Below are positions 17,435 to 25,331 of a stretch of 64,000 nt of DNA, piece after piece. The position numbers were made by a program, and so were the translations under genes. Each line of letters opens with the position of its first letter. The stretch's first letter is position 1. The stretch is from Glaciecola flavus (lineage in GTDB: Bacteria > Pseudomonadota > Gammaproteobacteria > Enterobacterales > Alteromonadaceae). The notes beneath the pieces were generated by a model that was not told the origin of the DNA, ran no database searches, and saw only the letters and a program-made list of their open reading frames with translations. The DNA is taken from the NCBI RefSeq assembly GCF_042646125.1, contig NZ_JBHRSW010000004.1, positions 62,001 through 126,000 of the forward strand, in the 5' to 3' direction.

Positions 17435-19639
17435 TTAGTTAGAGCGGTTATGCATATCCTCTACTTCCTGAATAAAGTCTAACTTTTCAGGCATTTTAGG
17501 CTGAACAAGTAAGCCATTTTTACTCGCATTGTCCCTGAAGTTATACATTCGATACCCCATATCTCTTACACTATCAATCATTTCGGGGAAAGGTTTGTCA
17601 GCAAGGTCAACTAAACCAACATTGTAATTTTCGCCATCCCCTCTTCCCGTTGGCGGTTGCTCGCCATACTGAAACCAGTGAGTTCCAACAATGTAAGGAT
17701 TTAACAGTGCACTTTCGACATACTTTGTGTACAAATCCGCACGTTCTGATTGACTAAATGCTTCCACAATACCTAAGTGCAACGCACCTCTATCTAATGA
17801 ACCAAAGTGAAATTCACCAATCATAATCGGTTTATCTACCCCTTCGGGCAAACCAACGTTGGTGACATTGTATTGATACTTGTTCATACTGATTACGTCA
17901 GTATACTTTGCCGCCATTTTTATTACGATATCACTGTTTGCCCACGCTAAACGACAACCCAAATATAGGGCGTTTGGAGCAATAGCCTCAAGTTCGTTGT
18001 GAACGGTTGAAAAATAGGTCTCTACTATCTTTTTGTAAAACGCAAGAATATCGTCTTTTGCTTTGGCCAAACTTGGCGCTGTAGTTGACTTAATGAGTGC
18101 TTGCCACGACTTATGTTTGGTCCCCCAAACTTTGTTTAGCGCGTTGATTGAGTCATATTTGGCTTTCAAGTCTTTAACAAACTCAAGCTTTGCTGGTTGG
18201 TCTGCTGGACTTTCCAAAGCCGCAATCGCCAATGATCCCTCGGTTCCCCAAGACAACTCATTTTCAATAAAGAAACCCAAACACCACGGGTCATTGACCG
18301 CATGTTCACGCCCTTGAAGCGCTTTTTTTACTTGGCTGCGAAATGAGGGATCGAACACGTCATGAAATTTACCCCAATAACCTTTAGACGCTTCTATTTT
18401 GCGCGTACCAAATACCCATACAGTCTCAGTGTAAGGGGTAATGCCAGCTTCACATAACTGTCGGTCGGACGCCACAGCCAATGTGTTCATGCCCCAGCTT
18501 CGCAACCTGCTATGCGCCATTCGGTCAAACTCTTGTTTCCAGTTTTCACCGTACTTCTTATACAAGTTAGAAGCAGTAAAGTTATATGTGTCGCGCTGCG
18601 CCAAGGTAGAATAATAGCCGTGCGATGCGCGACCAGCAGTACCATAAAATTTACCGAACTCGGAATCTTTTGCAGGCAACCATTCAAAATAATCTTCGCG
18701 ATCCGTTGTGCCAGTAATTGCGGTTCCTGGGTGCACAACACCAACACCATGAGACCAGAACAATCGTCCTTCAGGATCGACTAACCACCACGCACCATTA
18801 TACTTTTGTGTCCTAAAAAAGCCTGTCGCTTCAAGTTGAGGGCCAGTCTTCCAGCCGCCATATTGGTTAAAGTCCTCTGGCCCTGGTATCGCCGCGAGTT
18901 CTCTATCTTCTTCTATTGCTTGCTGTTTCAAGTCGTCGATAGATAGTGTTTTTCCTGGCCAGTGTGCGTGTTTGTATTGGCCAAATTGATCGACAAAGGG
19001 CAAAAACCCTTCGTTACTTACCCAACGAATGGGGTTTGTTGCTCGAATATTATCGATCAACAACTTATGCTTATTCGCAGGGTAATTGATCGTAACTTTT
19101 ACCTCATCAATCTCACTTAAATCTGTTTTAGCTTGACCGGGTGCTGCACGCATTGCTAATAAGTTCAACGATTCCGTAAACCGCCATGGGGTCGTCGCGA
19201 TATCGTCTGATACAGTTTTTGTCTCTCCTGGCGCAATATCAAAGCGGATTTCCATTTGCCATGCTTCCATTCCATCAGCAGGGTCACCTACTTTGAATAT
19301 TATTCTCGCAGGGTGTTCACCCATATTCGTTATGTCCATTTTCACATGGTAGTACGGGTTTAAATCCCAACTGCCGCGTCCTTTTTTTATGGTCACACCC
19401 GGCGAACCAGAACGCAAACCCGTTTCTAGCAACAATTGATTCGAGCCTTTGTATTCAATCAAACTCACCTTTGCATCGTCTGTTTCAGTTAACGCCAAAT
19501 CAAAACTGTTTTCGAAATCAAACATCACGATGCTGTCTGCAACACTTTTTTCTGCTAGCGCATTGTTGCCCAAGCATGCTTGGGCAAGTATTAGCCCTGT
19601 ACACAACTGCTGTATTTTGCCTAGAAACTTTCTCTTCAT
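17435..19639 (-). CDS. Beta-agarase, glycoside hydrolase family 50
   Basis: A 734-residue secreted enzyme that cleaves beta-1,4 bonds in agarose, usually releasing neoagarobiose or neoagarotetraose. Signal peptide at residues 1-29 (cut after NALA). Residues ~35-200 form a beta-sandwich module; the (beta/alpha)8 GH50 domain follows with GRLFWSHGVGVVHPGT, the acid/base motif FFIENELSWG (Asn460-Glu461) and the nucleophile motif MIGEFHFGSLDRG (Glu609). All expected catalytic residues are present, so it should be active. It stands alone; no other agarase, neoagarobiose hydrolase or TonB receptor lies in the window. The 188 bases upstream should hold its promoter, but I saw no convincing boxes. Confidence 0.93.
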   Translation of the reverse strand: MKRKFLGKIQQLCTGLILAQACLGNNALAEKSVADSIVMFDFENSFDLALTETDDAKVSLIEYKGSNQLLLETGLRSGSPGVTIKKGRGSWDLNPYYHVKMDITNMGEHPARIIFKVGDPADGMEAWQMEIRFDIAPGETKTVSDDIATTPWRFTESLNLLAMRAAPGQAKTDLSEIDEVKVTINYPANKHKLLIDNIRATNPIRWVSNEGFLPFVDQFGQYKHAHWPGKTLSIDDLKQQAIEEDRELAAIPGPEDFNQYGGWKTGPQLEATGFFRTQKYNGAWWLVDPEGRLFWSHGVGVVHPGTAITGTTDREDYFEWLPAKDSEFGKFYGTAGRASHGYYSTLAQRDTYNFTASNLYKKYGENWKQEFDRMAHSRLRSWGMNTLAVASDRQLCEAGITPYTETVWVFGTRKIEASKGYWGKFHDVFDPSFRSQVKKALQGREHAVNDPWCLGFFIENELSWGTEGSLAIAALESPADQPAKLEFVKDLKAKYDSINALNKVWGTKHKSWQALIKSTTAPSLAKAKDDILAFYKKIVETYFSTVHNELEAIAPNALYLGCRLAWANSDIVIKMAAKYTDVISMNKYQYNVTNVGLPEGVDKPIMIGEFHFGSLDRGALHLGIVEAFSQSERADLYTKYVESALLNPYIVGTHWFQYGEQPPTGRGDGENYNVGLVDLADKPFPEMIDSVRDMGYRMYNFRDNASKNGLLVQPKMPEKLDFIQEVEDMHNRSN

Positions 19640-19828
19640 ACTCTACCTTTCGTAATTTTTGTTATCGACGTTTTCCGCTCTCTAAGCGAAAGACATACCA
19701 ACTAACAATTTTTAGTAATATCAATATGTTATTCATTAACTAGTCAAATAGCTATTACATATACGGGCACTTAGCGTTCAATATCGAACAGCGGTTTGCA
19801 AATGTTTGTCAAATAGCACGCATGCCTT

Positions 19829-20692
19829 TTAATACAGCCTGCTACCAGGGCTTTGTATCCAATTCTCTTTTACATATTCTGTATCATCGCAAGTGATGTG
19901 CAATGTGTACGCATGCCTTGATTTTTCGGATGTATTAGGTGCGCTAAAATGAGGTAATAAACCATTGAAGGCCACTAATGTTCCTTTTTTTACTTCAAGA
20001 GGCATCGCACTCTCGTCGGCAGGCCATGGCGTACAATCAAGTACCTTTAATTCAGTTGAATCATCGGCAAACCGCATAAATTGTTCGCGCAAGGGAGAAT
20101 CAAAAAAGACCGCACTATTCGCATCAGCCGTTTTTGGTGCTTGTGCTTGCACTTGCAAACAACCATTTTCGATATTGGCATCTTCAACTGCCACCCAGAA
20201 CGTGACAACAGAAATAGGATGTGTGTAAAAATAGGTAGCATCTTGATGCCAACGGATCACGCCACCTATTTTAGGCTGCTTAAAAATATACATCGACTGG
20301 CGAATACTGGGCGCTTGTATGCCAAGGTTGCGCGCTAATAGCTTTATTTTACTTGAATGGCTGAATGCCTTGAAAACTGGATGCAATATGTGTAGAGCAT
20401 GTCCTATTTTGTTAATACTTAACGACTTTTCTTGCCGCAAATTGCCATGTTCATCAAAGGCCTCTTCTTCAAAAAAACAACGAACCTTGTCACTAGATCC
20501 CAAGAAATAGTCGTTTCTGGTTTTCTCGTGATCTTTAGTCGAAAAAATTGCGCGACTCTGCGAAGGGTCAAAGTCTTCAACAACTTGATTCGCGGCCGCT
20601 TGAATGGCATGCATTTCTTCTTCAGAAAAAAAATCCGCCAAGACCAGAAAACCATTTTTCTTATAGTCCAACAATTGTTGTTGATTCAGCAT
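19829..20692 (-). CDS. Phytanoyl-CoA dioxygenase (PhyH) family oxygenase
   Basis: A 287-residue Fe(II)/2-oxoglutarate-dependent oxygenase. The facial triad is visible: His149 and Asp151 in RWHQDATYF, and His248 in LLPHFSAPNTS, with Arg259 in EKSRHAYTLH placed to bind 2-oxoglutarate. Substrates of bacterial PhyH proteins range from ectoine to lipids and halogenated compounds, so the target is unknown. Start chosen at ATG 20692 because AGAGGA lies just upstream and MLNQQQLLDYKKNGFLVL is the usual family opening. It precedes the agarase on the same strand with a 189-base gap, so linkage with agar metabolism is only positional. Confidence 0.85.
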   Translation of the reverse strand: MLNQQQLLDYKKNGFLVLADFFSEEEMHAIQAAANQVVEDFDPSQSRAIFSTKDHEKTRNDYFLGSSDKVRCFFEEEAFDEHGNLRQEKSLSINKIGHALHILHPVFKAFSHSSKIKLLARNLGIQAPSIRQSMYIFKQPKIGGVIRWHQDATYFYTHPISVVTFWVAVEDANIENGCLQVQAQAPKTADANSAVFFDSPLREQFMRFADDSTELKVLDCTPWPADESAMPLEVKKGTLVAFNGLLPHFSAPNTSEKSRHAYTLHITCDDTEYVKENWIQSPGSRLY

Positions 20693-20805
20693 TATTTCCT
20701 CTTGTTTGGTAAAGCGTGTAATGTTGAGTTCTGCGTTCAATAAAATATACGAGTTTTGCTGTAGCTATACTCTACTCCAATTTAAAATAGCCATACTCTG
20801 AAATG

Positions 20806-21654
20806 TCAGTCGTTTAACAAGGTGTCACCGACTTGAATAAGGCAGCCTTCTCCTTTCGTTAAAATAGCATTGCCGCCAAAAAATGCCCCTGGATGATCCC
20901 TCATCGGGTTTAGTTCACGCAATACACCAAGAGGTTGGCTAGGCTCGAGTCTGTCACCATTAAGCTGATCGATGGTCGTCACCGGACAACGCTCACAAGG
21001 TTTACGGATAGACAATTGAAACTGACCATTAATGTCACTGCAGTTTTGATAAAACAACTCATGAAAAGCAGATTCACAGTTATCTATGACAATATTTGGG
21101 CGAAATCGCTCAATACCTATCGCCGAATATCCCTGCTCAACAAGTAGCGTATTCACCGCTTGCAAACTCACCATTGAAGTGATCAAATAAGGAAAGCCAT
21201 CGGCAAAATAGGTATTGGCTAGCTCTTCATCAAACAAATATTTTTTCTTCAGCTCACGCTTGTGTTGTCTATCAAATCTAATCAATCGCAAAGCATGTCG
21301 TCTAAATAGACCGACTGTTTCAGTAAGCCACTCACTAACATGCACACCTTCGTCAAACCCATAAACCTGATCTGACCAAACACGCACAGAAATTTTGTTC
21401 CTTTCCTCATTGTTTGCCAGCGGAATTGTAACTTGACCAGTGAGTTTGTTAGATAGTATCAACTTCCCTTTAGACAGTTTTGTGCTAATCGTTGCTAACA
21501 GGGGCAGCTGTCTTTGGGTAACAAAATAACCATTTTTATCAACCAGCATCCACTCGCGATCATAAGGAAAGCCTTCCGTTTGCAAGGTAGCTTGCGATAA
21601 CTCAATGCCTTGGAGAGATTTAACAGGATAAATAAATAAACGAGTAATTTTCAT
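20806..21654 (-). CDS. MOSC domain protein (YcbX-like)
   Basis: A 282-residue protein with the MOSC N-terminal beta-barrel (RLFIYPVKSLQGIEL, EGFPYDREWMLVD) and the MOSC domain with FRPNIVID and the conserved cysteine in KPCERCPVTTID, which binds molybdenum in related enzymes such as mARC and YcbX. It lacks the C-terminal 2Fe-2S ferredoxin domain of full-length E. coli YcbX (369 residues), so it would need a separate electron donor. Likely role: reduction of N-hydroxylated compounds, inferred from the family. No Moco genes are adjacent. Confidence 0.85.
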   Translation of the reverse strand: MKITRLFIYPVKSLQGIELSQATLQTEGFPYDREWMLVDKNGYFVTQRQLPLLATISTKLSKGKLILSNKLTGQVTIPLANNEERNKISVRVWSDQVYGFDEGVHVSEWLTETVGLFRRHALRLIRFDRQHKRELKKKYLFDEELANTYFADGFPYLITSMVSLQAVNTLLVEQGYSAIGIERFRPNIVIDNCESAFHELFYQNCSDINGQFQLSIRKPCERCPVTTIDQLNGDRLEPSQPLGVLRELNPMRDHPGAFFGGNAILTKGEGCLIQVGDTLLND

Positions 21655-21832
21655 TTAAACAAAGAGACTTAATTTATATTCACATTTACAGAAGATTATA
21701 CTTGTTCCTCGATGCTTAAGTATATTGACTATTTCCGTAGCAAAACGAACCGAACTAGTTTTAATATAGTGCAAATTTTGCGTTTTTAGTATCTTAAGCC
21801 TCTAAAATTCAAACAATATCGGCCTTGTCCTT

Positions 21833-23224
21833 TTGAGTCGTCAAGAAACCTTATATAATGAATGGATAAACCTACCACAATCTTACAAGCGAGCGTTTTC
21901 ATTGCTGTTTTCTGACCTTCCACTCGATTTTAAACTGAAGAAATCCATCGAAATACAGGGCTTTAACGAATTAACAGAAGTGCAAACGCGCGCAATAACC
22001 AAGGGCTTGCTTGGTCAAGATTTAATGGTCGCGTCAAAAACTGGGTCAGGAAAAACCCTCGGGTTTTTAGTGCCCGCAATTAATCGTTTGTTGACCCAAA
22101 AGCCCTTATCGAAAAGAGACCCGCGTGTACTCGTATTAGCGCCAACACGAGAGTTAGCCAAACAGGTCTTTATGGTCGCTAAAAAGCTCATACAAAACAC
22201 TCGGCTGTCCTGTGCATTGGTCGTTGGTGGCGAAAACTTCAATACCCAAGCAAAATATTTAAAAAAGAATCCCGACATAGTTATTGGCACGGCTGGGCGT
22301 ATTGCTGATCATATTGATGCAAAGCATGTATTTTTTAATGGTCTAGAATTACTTATTCTCGATGAAGCAGATCGCATGCTAGAACTAGGCTTTAGTTCGC
22401 AACTCTCACTTATTCATGAGCAAGCTAATCATCGTAAACGCCAGACCATGATGTTCTCTGCCACAGTGGACTCTGCAGAAATGAGCAGGATGACCGATAA
22501 CTTACTAAATTCACCTGAAAAGATAGTCATCGACAAGGTGAGCGTCCCCCACACGGGCATTGAGCAACGGTTTTATTTGTCTGATCATGTGGATCATAAA
22601 GACAAACAATTGCTTGCTTTACTGAGGCTTAGTGCTCGCCAACAGGCTATCGTGTTTACCGCAACTCGAGATGATACTGCACGTATTCAAACCGCATTGA
22701 ATGAAAACGGTCACAATGCCCTATTTTTACACGGTGAACTGTTGCAAAACCAACGAAATGCCGTACTCAATGATTTTCTTAATAATAAAGCCGATGTACT
22801 CGTCACCACAGACTTAGCGGCTAGAGGCTTAGATATTCGTAATGTAGCACTGGTAATCAATTACGATTTGCCTAAACACGCAGACGAATACATACACCGA
22901 ATAGGACGCACAGGACGTGCAGGTGACAATGGTATAGCATTGTCACTGGTTGGAAAACGCGACTGGTGGAGCTTTAAAGCAATTCAAACGCGATTAATGC
23001 AGAGTTTTAAATTCTCAGAACTTGAAGATTTTCCCGCTCGTTTCAAAGGTCTCGTTTCACCCAAAAAGCAAGCGCAAAAACCCCTCATCGATAAAAACCA
23101 AAAATGCAACAAAGCGTCTGAAAAAACTGTCGGAAAAGCCAAAATTGTGCGTAAAAAGCACGAGGCCAATGCTATAGACATTGGCAGTATGCCGATGAAG
23201 AAAAAACGTAAAGCTGAAGACTAG
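21833..23224 (+). CDS. DEAD-box RNA helicase
   Basis: ATP-dependent RNA helicase, 463 residues, probably in ribosome assembly or RNA decay. All core motifs are present: the Q-region before ASKTGSGKT (motif I), PTRELAK (Ia), LDEADRML (II), SAT (III), TDLAARGLDI (V) and HRIGRTGR (VI). The C-terminal tail is lysine-rich, as in RNA-chaperone helicases. The N-terminal 30 residues are not typical of SrmB or RhlE, so I leave the symbol empty. TTG at 21833 is the best available start and has no strong ribosome site. The stop codon TAG is the first three bases of a dispersed palindromic repeat. Confidence 0.88.
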   Translation: MSRQETLYNEWINLPQSYKRAFSLLFSDLPLDFKLKKSIEIQGFNELTEVQTRAITKGLLGQDLMVASKTGSGKTLGFLVPAINRLLTQKPLSKRDPRVLVLAPTRELAKQVFMVAKKLIQNTRLSCALVVGGENFNTQAKYLKKNPDIVIGTAGRIADHIDAKHVFFNGLELLILDEADRMLELGFSSQLSLIHEQANHRKRQTMMFSATVDSAEMSRMTDNLLNSPEKIVIDKVSVPHTGIEQRFYLSDHVDHKDKQLLALLRLSARQQAIVFTATRDDTARIQTALNENGHNALFLHGELLQNQRNAVLNDFLNNKADVLVTTDLAARGLDIRNVALVINYDLPKHADEYIHRIGRTGRAGDNGIALSLVGKRDWWSFKAIQTRLMQSFKFSELEDFPARFKGLVSPKKQAQKPLIDKNQKCNKASEKTVGKAKIVRKKHEANAIDIGSMPMKKKRKAED

Positions 23225-23254
23225 GGTCTGTACACCAAAGGTCAACAGCCCCTA
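23222..23254 (-). repeat. Dispersed short repeat, copy 2, palindromic
   Basis: Contains GGCTGTTGACCTTTGGTG on the minus strand and is extended into an imperfect palindrome (arms TAGGG/CCCTA, CTGT/ACAG and ACC/GGT around AAA). It starts on the helicase stop codon and separates two convergent genes, so it may also work as a terminator for both. Confidence 0.65.
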
Positions 23255-23264
23255 ATTTCGCCTA

Positions 23265-24488
23265 CTAGAAATACCAATCAAGGCTGACTTGTAGGTGATC
23301 ATCTTCACGAATGCTGTACAGTAAGTCGACACTTTCACTGCTTTGAATAATCCGGACATCGGCACTAAATTTAAAGCTATTTCCTAATCGCCGAGAAAAC
23401 TCAAACAAGAACGACGATGTGCTGTGCTCCAAATCCGTCCCCAAACCCATCAATAACTCGCTGCTCTGGGCATCATTTAAGGCGACGCGGGTACCAATGT
23501 ACAAGTCATTCTGAAAAATGGTGGTGATTTCAGTATCACTTCCCTCACCTCTTGAGTCCCATGCATGCTCCATTAACAAACCAACATCAATAACCGAATC
23601 AAACACCCCATAAAAAGTGTGCTCCAAACCTGCTTGCGAAGCCCAGTGATTGCCCGTATTGGTATTGCGATAAATCGCCTCTACCTTCCACAACGTATCA
23701 CCTGTGATCATCTGGCCATCCAAGCCAAACTGCTCCATCTGCTGATAAAACTGGTGCAATGCTACTCCCTGTTCGTTTACATTTAAGGTGAGAAGAGGCT
23801 CTCGGTTTGTTCCTCTAAACCAATGGGTACCAATATCGATATCACCAATGCTATGACTCCAACGAATAGCAAAATCAACATGCTCATCTTCTTTAGAAGA
23901 TTCATAACTGACCTGATCCGTATCTATAGGAAGCGCAGCACGTAAGCGACCATCTGTACCAGGAAAAGTACGCTCGCGAAAAAGGGGTAAAACGAAAACA
24001 TCCACTATTCCCCAATCGTATACACCCGAAAAATTGAGCATGGCTTGACCCAATTTATCTTCACCATCAAAGTCTTCAACTGCGTCGGTTTGGTTGATGA
24101 CGTCAACTAAATGTTGAAATTCGGTTACCCCCCAAAATTCTTTCCGTATTCCGGCTCTTAGCTCCCACCCATCGCTGGCATATATGTAAGAAAACTCTCT
24201 GATATCTCCGTGGTTTCGCTCTTCGTCTTGGCTATCAACACGATAAAAGGGTTTAAAGGTAAAGCTATTCTTGCCATTGTCTGATGACCAGTACAATTCC
24301 GGCTCTGCCAGCATCGACACTTGTGTGTTTTGCAATTGCCCCGCAAACAAAGGCTCATTGACAAAATAGCGACCTTCAATCCCTAGCCGACCACTGACTT
24401 CAAATGATCCAGCATAACTAAGGGGTACACACGCAAAGCAGGCAAATGCACTTAATATGCTTGTTTTATTATTCACGATTGACATCAT
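23265..24488 (-). CDS. Outer-membrane beta-barrel protein of an MMPL export operon
   Basis: A 407-residue exported protein with a signal peptide (ending PLSYAG) followed by alternating beta strands rich in aromatic residues and ending in DWYF, the C-terminal Phe expected of outer-membrane barrels. Seen motifs: ELRAGIRKEFWGVTEFQHLVD near residue 110. I do not assign a substrate. The ATG overlaps the stop of the LolA-like gene by four bases (ATGA), so the two are coupled. In this operon it would be the outer-membrane end of a system that also has an RND-type pump and a periplasmic carrier. Confidence 0.75.
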   Translation of the reverse strand: MMSIVNNKTSILSAFACFACVPLSYAGSFEVSGRLGIEGRYFVNEPLFAGQLQNTQVSMLAEPELYWSSDNGKNSFTFKPFYRVDSQDEERNHGDIREFSYIYASDGWELRAGIRKEFWGVTEFQHLVDVINQTDAVEDFDGEDKLGQAMLNFSGVYDWGIVDVFVLPLFRERTFPGTDGRLRAALPIDTDQVSYESSKEDEHVDFAIRWSHSIGDIDIGTHWFRGTNREPLLTLNVNEQGVALHQFYQQMEQFGLDGQMITGDTLWKVEAIYRNTNTGNHWASQAGLEHTFYGVFDSVIDVGLLMEHAWDSRGEGSDTEITTIFQNDLYIGTRVALNDAQSSELLMGLGTDLEHSTSSFLFEFSRRLGNSFKFSADVRIIQSSESVDLLYSIREDDHLQVSLDWYF

Positions 24489-25309
24489 TTTGCTCGCTTA
24501 AGCGCGTTCCGATTAAAATCTGATTCATCAAGACCGGTCTTAAACGCGTAATTACTCCACTCTAGTGTCGTACTCTTACCCGTTTGGTGATTGACCATTT
24601 CAGCTTTACCTGGTCGCCAAAATTTGCCTAAAAACTGTTGATAGTCTTCAAAAATCAATGTTTTAAGTAAACTGTTTTTGCGATCATAAAAGTCTATTTT
24701 TTGTGTACGATATTCTTCTTTGTCTAACCAAACTACACGTCTTGTGTAACCAGAATTTTCATCCACTGGGTACTGCTCTACTACATAATTATCTAGTTTA
24801 TTGAACGCTTCATCTCGCAAATACTTATAGGTGTATTTTTCGACCTCGAAAGAGCTTAGATCTTCAAAAGAAAACTCAGTTCCCATAAATGGACCAGACT
24901 TGTTGCTCGACGAAATACGCTTTACGCGCTTTAGAGCTGGTAAGTATAACCATTGATCATCGGGTCCAATTGGGTGGGAAAAACTTAAAAATGCCGTGCC
25001 TTTAACATCTTTGGGTTTGTTAAAAATGGTTAAGCCTTTATCACCATCGTTTTCTTGTTCAAGCGTTTTTGATACGATTTCTCGCTCGCTTTCTTCACCT
25101 TGTTTATTGCGCAATACCATGCGCATATCAGCGTAGCTATCCTGCCAACCACGATCTCGGTTTTTAGCTTCAATGGCTATGCGCAAGCCCTTTTCTTCTG
25201 GAGTTTCAGCACTTACCATAGCAGCTGATCCAAGCGTAATAATAGCTAACATAGCACTTGTGCAGGTGTTCCAAAGCGCTGCCATTGACACCTTTTTATT
25301 CAATTTCAT
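24485..25309 (-). CDS. LolA-like outer-membrane lipoprotein-sorting family protein
   Basis: A 274-residue periplasmic protein with a signal peptide (residues 1-34, ending VSAET). The body matches the outer-membrane lipoprotein-sorting protein family that accompanies MMPL transporters: RDRGWQDSYADMRMVLRNKQG (in pieces), KPKDVKGTAFLSFSH, DQWLYLPALKRVKRISS and MGTEFSFEDLSSFE. The fold resembles LolA/LolB, which carry lipids or lipoproteins through the periplasm. The cargo is unknown. It lies between the pump (23 bases upstream) and the barrel protein (4-base overlap). Confidence 0.82.
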   Translation of the reverse strand: MKLNKKVSMAALWNTCTSAMLAIITLGSAAMVSAETPEEKGLRIAIEAKNRDRGWQDSYADMRMVLRNKQGEESEREIVSKTLEQENDGDKGLTIFNKPKDVKGTAFLSFSHPIGPDDQWLYLPALKRVKRISSSNKSGPFMGTEFSFEDLSSFEVEKYTYKYLRDEAFNKLDNYVVEQYPVDENSGYTRRVVWLDKEEYRTQKIDFYDRKNSLLKTLIFEDYQQFLGKFWRPGKAEMVNHQTGKSTTLEWSNYAFKTGLDESDFNRNALKRAK

Positions 25310-25331
25310 CGCACGATTCCTTATTCAAAAT

